Below are positions 9,524-17,437 of a DNA stretch of 64,000 nt, one piece after another. Below the pieces are notes generated by a model, which saw nothing but the letters and a program-made list of their open reading frames with translations, was not told the origin of the DNA and made no database searches. The translations under genes were made by a program, and so were the position numbers. The stretch's first letter is position 1, and each line of letters starts with the position of its first letter. This stretch comes from Mucilaginibacter sp. L3T2-6 (GTDB taxonomy: Bacteria; Bacteroidota; Bacteroidia; Sphingobacteriales; Sphingobacteriaceae): contig NZ_JAUMKC010000013.1 in NCBI RefSeq assembly GCF_030519355.1, forward strand, positions 102,476 to 166,475. The letters run 5' to 3'.

Positions 9524-9940
9524 TTTTACCAGAAATTACGGCTTGGAAAATAAAAGCGTTGCCTGCGCCAGAACCTAAAGTGTGTTTTATCGGAACTAAC
9601 GGAATGTTTGACAATGCTGTCTTATCGCATTGACCGGTGTTCCACTTTTCTGCGGAACACCCGGGATACTATGAAACATTCTGATTATGAGTGATTTATT
9701 TTTTCTTGAAATTGAGTAAATGCCAGCAATTAATAATCAACGATAGTAATACTGAATCTGCTGGGTGCTTTGCGATTTTAAAGCGAGACCTTCGTCTGTT
9801 AGAATTAATGAGAAGCTGACCTGATTTTTAGAATCTATTTTTTCATTAAGGCAGCCTAATTCCACCGTCTTCCGTATTATGCTTAAGCAATAGCCAGAAG
9901 CGGCTATATCCATTTTTCACAAACGCACAAACAAGGAGTA
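9524..9940. other. divergent intergenic region of the polysaccharide locus
   Basis: A 417-base region between the leftward six-gene operon and the rightward flippase operon. It is AT-rich and has no credible coding frame. It must hold promoters for both operons, but no clear TTG-N20-TAnnTTTG match was found in either direction. It holds a strong hairpin (9634-9664) and a short inverted repeat, ATAGCC at 9890-9895 with GGCTAT at 9902-9907, just before the flippase start. Confidence 0.6.
9634..9664. repeat. inverted repeat in the divergent promoter region
   Basis: GGTGTTCC at 9636-9643 pairs perfectly with GGAACACC at 9654-9661 across a 10-base spacer, and the outer CC/GG bases extend it with one bulged C. 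No T run follows, so a terminator is unlikely. It may be a regulator site or a leader RNA hairpin. Confidence 0.5.
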
Positions 9941-11365
9941 TTGACAAAAAGTAAGCTAATTATTAAATTGTTTTCATCGGGATTGCAGGCGCTGTCGGTG
10001 CAGGTATTAGGAAGCATTTTCTTTTACATTGTATCGGTATATATCTCCAAAGATGATTTCGCCATCATCAGTTGGACGAACGCCGTATCTATTTTCATTA
10101 CTACCATACTTGGCGTCGGGCTGGAGCAGGTTGTTATACGCCGGATAGCAGCTTCGCAGCGTTCCGATTGGGCCGCCGCTGCCTATTTCACGCATTCTTT
10201 TATCGGCTTTGGGGCGACTTTTGTCTTTTTGCTTTTGGTGGAGAAGATCACAGGCAGTAAAAGCGAACTTTATAACAATTTGCCATGGTTCTTCCTTGCG
10301 CAGGGTCTGATTTTTACAGCGCTCCCTCTAAAACAGTTCTTGAATGCTAAAGAGCGCTTTGCTCCTTATGGTGTTATATCGATAATAAGCAATATTGGAA
10401 AAATAGCGGCTGCCTTGCTCTTGGTGAAAAATGGTCAATTATATCTTAATACGGTTTTAATTATACTGATTTGTACCAGCGCCATTGAATTAATAAGCCT
10501 GCTGGTGTTCGTTCTTACCAAAACTTGTTTAAGTTTCAGGTTCCGTTTTAGCGCTTATACCAGGCTGGTAAAGGAATCGTTGGCACAATACATTGCAGTC
10601 ATCTTTGACATCAGCCTTTCGCGGATGGATTGGATACTGCTGGGCATTATGGCCACAGGCAGCGTTTTGGCTGATTATAGCTTTGCCTACCGTGCATACG
10701 AGCTGGCCCGTCTCCCAATGCTGATAATAGCGCCGATAATATTGCCGCGTTTCTCGAAGCTTTTATCAATAAACAATAAGGTCGATATCGAATATGAAAT
10801 TTATATCCAGTCATTTAACCGCAGTGAGCAGTTTTTAGCAGCCGGCATACCTCTCGTGTTGAATATTATATGGTCGCCTTTACTGCAAATCTTGACCAAA
10901 GGCAAATACGGTGAATCAAATTCAGCAGAGTTTTTAATACTATCGCTTTGTATACCGTTGCAATTTTTCATGAACCTTTTATGGTCACTCGCCTTTGGGG
11001 CGAAAAAATACAAATCCGTTTCACTGATAACGGTCGCTTGTGCAGTGACAAATATTTTTCTAAATGTAGCTTTGATACCAAAGTTTGGAGGAGCAGGGGC
11101 GGCGACTGCGTTCTTTGCTACAACTATCTTACAGGCTGGATTATATTTCCGGCTGGTACGAAATGAAATTATAAAGCTATCTCTGCTGCCTAACTTATTA
11201 TTTATTGCAGATGCAGCGCTTTGTTATTTGTTAACCTCCATGCTTCATATCCATTTTCTTTTACAATTAACTGCTGCTGTGGCTTTATACCTGCTGACCG
11301 CTGTTTTCACAGGACTAATCAGTAAGCAACATGTCCGGAATTTTAAATACCTGTTAGCCGAATGA
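9941..11365 (+). CDS. polysaccharide flippase (Wzx-like)
   Basis: A 474-residue membrane protein of the MOP/polysaccharide transport superfamily with about 12-14 helices. Features are the early GLQALSVQVLGSIFFYIVS helix, the PLKQFLNAKERF loop and a C-terminal pair of helices. Such proteins flip undecaprenyl-pyrophosphate-linked repeat units across the inner membrane. The frame opens with a TTG at 9941 preceded by AAGGAG only two bases away, an unusually close Shine-Dalgarno-like match for this phylum; no upstream ATG extends the frame. The following GT4 gene overlaps its stop by 4 bases (ATGA). Confidence 0.82.
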   Translation: MTKSKLIIKLFSSGLQALSVQVLGSIFFYIVSVYISKDDFAIISWTNAVSIFITTILGVGLEQVVIRRIAASQRSDWAAAAYFTHSFIGFGATFVFLLLVEKITGSKSELYNNLPWFFLAQGLIFTALPLKQFLNAKERFAPYGVISIISNIGKIAAALLLVKNGQLYLNTVLIILICTSAIELISLLVFVLTKTCLSFRFRFSAYTRLVKESLAQYIAVIFDISLSRMDWILLGIMATGSVLADYSFAYRAYELARLPMLIIAPIILPRFSKLLSINNKVDIEYEIYIQSFNRSEQFLAAGIPLVLNIIWSPLLQILTKGKYGESNSAEFLILSLCIPLQFFMNLLWSLAFGAKKYKSVSLITVACAVTNIFLNVALIPKFGGAGAATAFFATTILQAGLYFRLVRNEIIKLSLLPNLLFIADAALCYLLTSMLHIHFLLQLTAAVALYLLTAVFTGLISKQHVRNFKYLLAE

Positions 11366-12567
11366 ATATTTTATACCTGTGCGACGAATACCCTCCCGGC
11401 CGGCACGGCGGCATTGGCACTTCGGTGAGGCTGCTGGCGCGTCAAATAGTAAAGCTGGGGCACAATGTGGTGGTTGCCGGGTTATATCCGCCCGGGTATG
11501 GAGGCCTGGATGAATTTGATGACGACGGAGTAAAAGTTTACCGCTTTCGCCGTGGCTTTGATTTTAAGTTTTTGGGCGATGAAGGGTCATTGCTATCGCG
11601 CGTCGGCTATCGTTTATTAAAGAATGCTGGCTTACTGGATCGGGATCTTAAAAAGAGTCTTGCTATTTATAAGGTCAGGCTGGAAGAAATAATAGACAAG
11701 CACCGGGTAAATATCGTGGAGATGGCCGATTACAATGATTACATCCGTTTTTGTAGAAATTATCTTCCGTTTCCTAAGCTTTCTGTACCGGTGGTTATCA
11801 AGATGAATGGCTCGATAACTTATTTCAATGGCGAGGCCGGTAATCCAATTCCTGGTCACATTCTTCAAATGGAGCAAACTATTTTAAACCAGGCTACGGA
11901 GGTAGTTGCCGTGAGTAAATATACCGCAATTAAAAGTGCCGGATATTTATCTTATGACAAAGTAATCAGCGTATTTCACAATGGTATCAACACGGATGTT
12001 CCGGTAACGAACGTGGTCAAGCACCCTATGCAGGTTATATTCACGGGCACACTGGTTGAAAAAAAAGGCATTTACCAATTGGCTAAGGCCTGGAATATCG
12101 TCCACAGACAAATTCCAGCCGCAAGGTTACTAATTTTGGGCAAGGGCTCCCGGCGCAAAGTTGTTGCCAATCTTAGCGCAAGCGCCACAGGCTCGGTAAC
12201 TTTTATGGGGCATGTTTCAACTGAATGTCTTTATGATTGCCTTAAAAGTTCGGTAGTTGGTATTTTTCCGTCTTATGCTGAGGCATTTGCTTTAGCGCCT
12301 TTAGAGGCTATGGCCTGCGGAATCGCTGTCATCAACTCCAACCGGACTTCCGGACCTGAGCTAATCGAAAATGAGGTGGATGGCCTGCTCATCGACCCGG
12401 ATAATATTGAACAAATTGCCACTGCGATAATAAGATTGCTCAAAAACAGCGATTTGCGGAAAGCACTTGCAAAAAAAGGCAATGATAAAGTAAAGCGGGA
12501 GTTTGAAATTTGTAAAATCGCAGACCAAAATATCCGCTTTTATCAAAAAGCATTAGCAAACCCATAG
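11362..12567 (+). CDS. glycosyltransferase family 4
   Basis: A 401-residue GT-B glycosyltransferase. It opens MNILYLCDEYPPGRHGGIGTSV, with the glycine-rich acceptor loop of family GT4. The C-terminal domain contains VIFTGTLVEKKGIYQLAKAW near residue 225 and PSYAEAFALAPLEAMACG near residue 310, which holds the EX7E motif. It is translationally coupled to the flippase. It converges on a GT2 gene with only 7 bases between stop codons and no terminator hairpin, so transcripts may overlap. Confidence 0.87.
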   Translation: MNILYLCDEYPPGRHGGIGTSVRLLARQIVKLGHNVVVAGLYPPGYGGLDEFDDDGVKVYRFRRGFDFKFLGDEGSLLSRVGYRLLKNAGLLDRDLKKSLAIYKVRLEEIIDKHRVNIVEMADYNDYIRFCRNYLPFPKLSVPVVIKMNGSITYFNGEAGNPIPGHILQMEQTILNQATEVVAVSKYTAIKSAGYLSYDKVISVFHNGINTDVPVTNVVKHPMQVIFTGTLVEKKGIYQLAKAWNIVHRQIPAARLLILGKGSRRKVVANLSASATGSVTFMGHVSTECLYDCLKSSVVGIFPSYAEAFALAPLEAMACGIAVINSNRTSGPELIENEVDGLLIDPDNIEQIATAIIRLLKNSDLRKALAKKGNDKVKREFEICKIADQNIRFYQKALANP

Positions 12568-12574
12568 CATCAAA

Positions 12575-13372
12575 TTAATATTCTACAACCAGGCTGTCGT
12601 TAGTTGCCGGTTGATTTCTGCCTTGTGTTTCCATTTTGCTCAGTAGCAGATATTTTCGCCTGGTGTTTTTAGCGGTGATACGTGCGATATCCCATCCTTC
12701 ACGGCCGTCCAGAAAACCAAGGTAAAGAATATAATTTTTAAAAAAGCCAAAAACAGGTGAAATGTATAGTTTGATAAAGCCGGCGCTTTTCCCGGCCAGG
12801 AAATAATTTTTTGCCCCCAGCTGCGCATAATAACGGCCTTTGCTGTCAAACTCCTGCACGTTTTTTACAGAATAATGGTGTATCGAGCCATCAATTCTTT
12901 TTTTGGTAATAATTGATGGTAAAATTAAGGTTTCATGTACTATTGTTTCCGACCATTCTGTAAAAGCCCGGTTGAACAGCCGGATATGATGGTCGCGCCC
13001 CCAACTGCCAAACCGGACAGGCTTGCAGCCAAAGTATGAGCGGAACCTAATGTCATAAACGGTGTTGGCATCATCAAAGTCAATTTTGTGAATAGCCCTG
13101 ATAAGTTCGTCATCAGGTATTTCGTCGGCATCAATGCTTAAGATCCAATTGTATTTAGCTTCTTTAATGCCTTTATTTTTATTAGTTCCATAACCTTCCC
13201 ATGGCTTTTTAAAGAGTTTGTAGCTATTTTGTAAATGCGCATTTGCAGAATCCTCATCATTCCCGTTGCAGATAATAATGATATCGTCGGTCAGCGTTTT
13301 TGCTTTTTGCAGGCATTCTTCAATAATAGCAGCAACATTTTTAGTAATTATTACAACAGAAACCGGAACCAT
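12575..13372 (-). CDS. GT2 glycosyltransferase of the WaaE/KdtX type
   Basis: A 265-residue GT-A glycosyltransferase. It begins VPVSVVIITKNVAAIIEECL and has the NWILSIDADEIPDDELI segment near residue 78 that holds the DXD-like metal site, as in WaaE/KdtX lipopolysaccharide core beta-glucosyltransferases. The C-terminal portion (residues 195-230) is amphipathic and hydrophobic, fitting membrane association. It is transcribed alone toward the GT4 gene. The function is likely transfer of a hexose to lipid A core or to an exopolysaccharide; which of the two is not decided by sequence. Confidence 0.82.
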   Translation of the reverse strand: MVPVSVVIITKNVAAIIEECLQKAKTLTDDIIIICNGNDEDSANAHLQNSYKLFKKPWEGYGTNKNKGIKEAKYNWILSIDADEIPDDELIRAIHKIDFDDANTVYDIRFRSYFGCKPVRFGSWGRDHHIRLFNRAFTEWSETIVHETLILPSIITKKRIDGSIHHYSVKNVQEFDSKGRYYAQLGAKNYFLAGKSAGFIKLYISPVFGFFKNYILYLGFLDGREGWDIARITAKNTRRKYLLLSKMETQGRNQPATNDSLVVEY

Positions 13373-13598
13373 TTATTTAAATTTATATGCCTTTTAGAAC
13401 ATGTCTTAAGATATTACTATTTAATAAGCCGACTGGTTGCCTGTGATATAGCAAAACAAATAAACTCCAATACAATACGCTGATTACAAATTGATTGAAT
13501 ATCATTTTTTTGAAACGCAGATGTAAAATAGCCGTATTTTTAAATACCTGATTTTCAGTCACTAAGATTTGTTGGACAATTTTTTATGACAAACAGGC

Positions 13599-13622
13599 AA
13601 CCTTTTCCCGGAGAATATCGTG
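13599..13622 (+). promoter_or_regulatory. ECF-type promoter of the sigma factor operon
   Basis: An AAC element (13599-13601, within GGCAACCTTTT) and a CGTG element (13619-13622) are separated by 17 bases, the layout of ECF sigma promoters. It lies 50 bases before the sigma factor start, suggesting autoregulation. The -10 element is CGTG, not the CGTC seen before the GIN-domain genes. Confidence 0.5.
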
Positions 13623-13671
13623 ATAGAGATAAAACAATGAAAATAATATTAGCTAACCGGATATAACCCTT

Positions 13672-14310
13672 ATGGGAGACGAAGAGTTACATCAACTGAT
13701 TAAGGGCTGTATAAAACAGGATAGAAAATGCCAGAAAATGCTTTATAAAGCGTTCTATGGTTTCTCTATGGGGATATGCTTGCGTTATGCTAATAACCGG
13801 GAGGAAGCTGCTGAAGTGATGAACCAGGGGTTCTTTAAAGTGTTTACTCACATTGAAAGCTTTGATACCGGAAGGCCATTTAAAGCATGGCTTGGTAAAA
13901 TCATGATGAACGTATCGATCGATTATTACCGCGCTAATCTAAAAATGGCATATACCGAGGACCTTGAACAAGCAGAGCACGTAAGTGATGGCGACATTGC
14001 AGATAAAAATCTCAATTATGCCGATTTATTGGCCATGGTTCAAAAGCTTCCCCAGGCTTACCGCACAGTTTTTAACCTTTTTGCAATCGAAGGTTATTCG
14101 CACGAGGAAATTGCATCAATGCTTAATATAAATGCTGGCACCTCCAAGTCAAATTTGCACAAGGCACGGCAAAAGCTAAAACAAATGATATTAAAGGCGG
14201 ATTCGTCTGCCGGAAGTGCCGGTTATAGCAGCGGCATGGATTATAATACCTCCATCGTAGCCATTAAGGCTGTAAATATGAACGGGGGTTATTTAAACAA
14301 GGGTATTTAA
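13672..14310 (+). CDS. ECF-family RNA polymerase sigma factor
   Basis: A 212-residue extracytoplasmic-function sigma factor. Region 2 covers about residues 18-90, with the core-binding helix MLYKAFYGFSMGICLRYANN and the -10 recognition part around GKIMMNVSIDYYR. Region 4 covers about residues 120-172 (YSHEEIASMLNINAGTSKSNLHKAR), the helix-turn-helix that reads the -35 box. A tail of about 35 residues is not conserved. The next gene starts 2 bases after its stop and encodes a one-helix inner-membrane protein, the usual place for an anti-sigma factor. It likely responds to an envelope signal and controls its own operon and perhaps others. Confidence 0.9.
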   Translation: MGDEELHQLIKGCIKQDRKCQKMLYKAFYGFSMGICLRYANNREEAAEVMNQGFFKVFTHIESFDTGRPFKAWLGKIMMNVSIDYYRANLKMAYTEDLEQAEHVSDGDIADKNLNYADLLAMVQKLPQAYRTVFNLFAIEGYSHEEIASMLNINAGTSKSNLHKARQKLKQMILKADSSAGSAGYSSGMDYNTSIVAIKAVNMNGGYLNKGI

Positions 14311-14312
14311 TA

Positions 14313-15695
14313 ATGAACACTGAGAACGAAAAGAGACTAGACGATCTTTTTAAAAGGAAGCTGGAAGACCCGGTTGACCAGATCAGGTACGAGGAAGGTG
14401 ACTGGGATGCGCTGGAAGGGATGCTCGATGAATCGCGCAAGAGGAGAAGTGTTGTTTTACTTTGGCCCATTCTGAGCGGTGTGGCTGCAATGTTGCTAAT
14501 CGCTTTAGGTATTTGGTTATTCAAGCCAGACGCTCCAGGGCAGCCCGCTAATAATGTTGCCGGCCATAACCATAAGGACACTACTAACAACAACAGCGAA
14601 ATAGCGAAAGCAGACGATACGATAATCGATAAAAGCAATTCAACTGCCGGTGTTAAGGACACTGTTTTAAATAAAAATGCATCAATTGCCGCTGCAAGAA
14701 CAGACACTATATTCAACGCCACTCAAAATGTGGTACACGCAACGCAAGCCAGAAATAAGATTAGTAACCGGCGTTTTGTTTTGAATAAAAAATCACCTGT
14801 CGTTTATGAGAATGTTGCGCAGCAGCAATCTATTCCTTCTAAAAAGAATGATCAGCCCGCATATGCCCATCAGCCGGTAATAAACAAAAAAGATACTGGT
14901 TCTGATAAAACGACAATTCCGGATAAGGTGAGCGGTGACACTTATGCTATTAACCAGCAAGCAGCAGTTGTTCCGGCACAAAAGCAGGCGTCACCGGATG
15001 TTACGTCTTCGCCTTCCGTCAACAACACTGGGTTAGCTGCCAATACACCGGGTAAATCTGCTAAAGTGAAACCGCAGCTGGCATATAGGCCACAATATAC
15101 TCTAAGTATTGTAGCAGCACCTGACTTAAATGGAGTAAGCTCGTTTGCTCAAAGTAAGGTGGGAACTAATATAGGTTTAACATTTGCTGTGGGTGTATCA
15201 CGAAAGCTGACTGTAAGCACAGGCGCGCTTTATTCGGTTAAGCCTTATTTAACCAGCTTTGCGAACTATAATTCCGGATCATCTTATAAATGGCCCGTTA
15301 ATCCGCAAAGTGTTACAGCAGATTGCCGCATGCTTGATATTCCATTGAATATCGGGTACCTGGTTTATCATAAACAGCAAAATAAAATATCTGTCGGCAC
15401 GGGTTTATCATCGTACATCATGCTGCACGAGAGCTACAAGTTCACATATAATAATCAATATGGCGGCGCTTCAGGGCCAGGTAACTACACTGTTCCTAAC
15501 CCGGGAAAATACTTTTTTGGTATAATGAACCTGAACGCGACCTATGAAAGACAACTTAATTCAAAAGTGGGAATCAGTATTCAGCCGTATCTGAAAGTTC
15601 CGCTGTCAAATGTTGGCTACAGCCAGGTGAAGTTGCAAACCACCGGTGTTGCCGTCGGTCTCAGCTGGAATCTGAATTCTTTAAAAACACCTTAA
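14313..15695 (+). CDS. putative anti-sigma/beta-barrel envelope protein
   Basis: A 460-residue protein with three parts. Residues 1-46 are charged and predicted cytoplasmic, with a WDALEGMLDES segment of the kind seen in cognate anti-sigma regions. Residues 47-70 form one transmembrane helix followed by KPD. Residues 75-250 are a low-complexity linker rich in Asn, Lys, Asp, Thr and Ala. Residues 255-460 look like an outer-membrane beta-barrel domain with alternating hydrophobic strands. The protein could span the envelope and pass a signal from the outer membrane to the sigma factor encoded just before it. The anti-sigma role is inferred from position and topology. Confidence 0.65.
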   Translation: MNTENEKRLDDLFKRKLEDPVDQIRYEEGDWDALEGMLDESRKRRSVVLLWPILSGVAAMLLIALGIWLFKPDAPGQPANNVAGHNHKDTTNNNSEIAKADDTIIDKSNSTAGVKDTVLNKNASIAAARTDTIFNATQNVVHATQARNKISNRRFVLNKKSPVVYENVAQQQSIPSKKNDQPAYAHQPVINKKDTGSDKTTIPDKVSGDTYAINQQAAVVPAQKQASPDVTSSPSVNNTGLAANTPGKSAKVKPQLAYRPQYTLSIVAAPDLNGVSSFAQSKVGTNIGLTFAVGVSRKLTVSTGALYSVKPYLTSFANYNSGSSYKWPVNPQSVTADCRMLDIPLNIGYLVYHKQQNKISVGTGLSSYIMLHESYKFTYNNQYGGASGPGNYTVPNPGKYFFGIMNLNATYERQLNSKVGISIQPYLKVPLSNVGYSQVKLQTTGVAVGLSWNLNSLKTP

Positions 15696-15698
15696 AAA

Positions 15699-16241
15699 AT
15701 GAAACATCTGAGTATTATTTTACTTGCCTGGATGATGAATTTCCAGGCAGGCAAGGACCTCTATGTCTGTAAAAATGCAAAAGTTACGCTATTTTCAAGT
15801 GCTCCTATCGAAGACATTAAAGCCGAGACATCTTCTGCTGCGTCAGTATTTAACGCCACGACTGGAGAATTGAATTTTGTTATCAATATTAGCTCGTTTA
15901 AGTTTCCAAAATCCTTGATGCAGGAGCATTTTAACTCCGACTATATGGAGAGCGACAAGTATCCGCGTGCCACCTTCAGAGGAAAAATAGCTGAAAAGAT
16001 AGATGTTACCAAAGATGGCAGCTACCCTGTAACGGCAACAGGTGAATTAACCGTTCACAACGTGACACAAAACCGCAGCATACCCGGCATAATTACGGTT
16101 AAAGGAGGCGTAATCAGCATGAAATCCGAATTTATGGTAAAATGCGCCGATCACCACATTGATATACCCAGAATAGTATTTCACAACATTGCGGAAACGA
16201 TAAAGATAACAGTCGCGGCAATGTACACCCCAAATAAATAA
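15699..16241 (+). CDS. YceI-family periplasmic protein
   Basis: A 180-residue protein with a short N-terminal signal sequence (cleavage near residue 17-20). The YceI lipocalin-like fold is supported by the VFNATTGELNFVINISSFKFP strand pair, the HFNSDYMESDKYPRATFRGKI segment and the later VTATGELTVHNVTQ strand. YceI proteins bind isoprenoid or amide lipids in a beta-barrel pocket. The gene starts 3 bases after the beta-barrel protein and 30 bases before the DUF5777 gene, so all four genes likely form one operon. Confidence 0.83.
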   Translation: MKHLSIILLAWMMNFQAGKDLYVCKNAKVTLFSSAPIEDIKAETSSAASVFNATTGELNFVINISSFKFPKSLMQEHFNSDYMESDKYPRATFRGKIAEKIDVTKDGSYPVTATGELTVHNVTQNRSIPGIITVKGGVISMKSEFMVKCADHHIDIPRIVFHNIAETIKITVAAMYTPNK

Positions 16242-16271
16242 TCCATTTAATCACACAACACTATCGCGACC

Positions 16272-17201
16272 ATGAGAAAGTATATTATCCTATTGTGCTT
16301 ATTTGCGATAAGCACTAACCTATTCGCCCAAAAAGCAGGATCCGAAAATAAACAAAGCGCAGCCGACTCCCTGTTAAATTCAATGGCCGGCGACGGGCAG
16401 AAGGGACCGCTTACGATTTATAAATCTTCCAGGCTGATTTTGTCGCAAAGCACCGAAACAATAAAGAAAAACAATTTTAACTTTTTGGTAATACATCGAT
16501 TTGGCGATTTTGCCGGTAAAACCGGGGGCGGTAAAACTTATTTCGGATTAGATGACGTTGCCGACGTTTACATCGGCTTTGAATATGGCCTGAGCGATAA
16601 TTTCAATATCGATATGGGCCGAAGCACTATAGGCGGCCTGGCCGACCTGGAGTTAAAGTATGCTATATTGCACCAGGCTAATGGCGGCTCGCCCTTTGCC
16701 ATTACGCTAATCGGCGAAACCGGGCTCAGGCCTTACGGTACGGTGTTCACGAAAACATCCGACAGGTTCTCTTATTTCGGCCAGGCGTTAATTGCTCATA
16801 GCTTTTCGCCCGGCAATGTGCTGCAGATAGCACCATCATTTGTGCGCAACAATACACCCATACCATTTGTGCCGGACAATGACCTTGATTTTTTTGCATT
16901 GTCAGCAGCCCTGCGTTTAAAGGTTTCGCGGCATGCCGGTTTTATAGTTGATTATGCGCATTCTTTTTCGTCATACCAGCATACAAACGGAACCGGTTTT
17001 TCCGATCCGCTAGGCTTTGGCTTCGAAATGGAGACAGGTGGCCACGTATTTACGCTTAATGTAACCAATGCAAGGGCCGTAAACGAAATTAATTACCTGA
17101 GCGGTACCCAATCCAGCTATGGGCGTGGCCAATACAGGGTGGGATTTACTATTTCCAGGATGTTTGACTTTAACAGGCATAAAACGGATAAGAAAGAGTA
17201 G
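16272..17201 (+). CDS. DUF5777-family beta-barrel protein
   Basis: A 309-residue protein with a signal peptide ending at about AISTNLFAQ (residue 20). The body is rich in alternating strands and aromatic residues, with the FLVIHRFGDFAG and FGLDDVADVYIGFEYGLSDNF segments typical of DUF5777 outer-membrane barrel proteins. In Bacteroidota these often sit beside YceI proteins and c-type cytochromes, as here. The function of the family is not established. A strong terminator follows the gene 24 bases after its stop. Confidence 0.72.
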   Translation: MRKYIILLCLFAISTNLFAQKAGSENKQSAADSLLNSMAGDGQKGPLTIYKSSRLILSQSTETIKKNNFNFLVIHRFGDFAGKTGGGKTYFGLDDVADVYIGFEYGLSDNFNIDMGRSTIGGLADLELKYAILHQANGGSPFAITLIGETGLRPYGTVFTKTSDRFSYFGQALIAHSFSPGNVLQIAPSFVRNNTPIPFVPDNDLDFFALSAALRLKVSRHAGFIVDYAHSFSSYQHTNGTGFSDPLGFGFEMETGGHVFTLNVTNARAVNEINYLSGTQSSYGRGQYRVGFTISRMFDFNRHKTDKKE

Positions 17202-17224
17202 AATGCTTTATATAGTTTAATTGG

Positions 17225-17258
17225 AATGCCGGGTTGCACATGTGATCCGGCATTTTTT
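17225..17258 (+). terminator. terminator of the ECF sigma operon
   Basis: AATGCCGG (17225-17232) pairs with CCGGCATT (17247-17254) over a 14-base loop and runs into six T residues. This is a good intrinsic terminator after the DUF5777 gene. Confidence 0.85.
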
Positions 17259-17437
17259 ATTTGGACAGCAAAAACATTTGAGGCACGGGTAAACGGTCAC
17301 CAACCATTTCATCTGCCAGGTATGGTGCCAAAAAAAGCAGAAACTATTGCCCGTCTGCAACGAAATAATTTGTTATTACCAATTTTAAATTGGATATGAT
17401 TAGTTTTATTGGATAAACCCCAAGCCAGTTTTATCAA

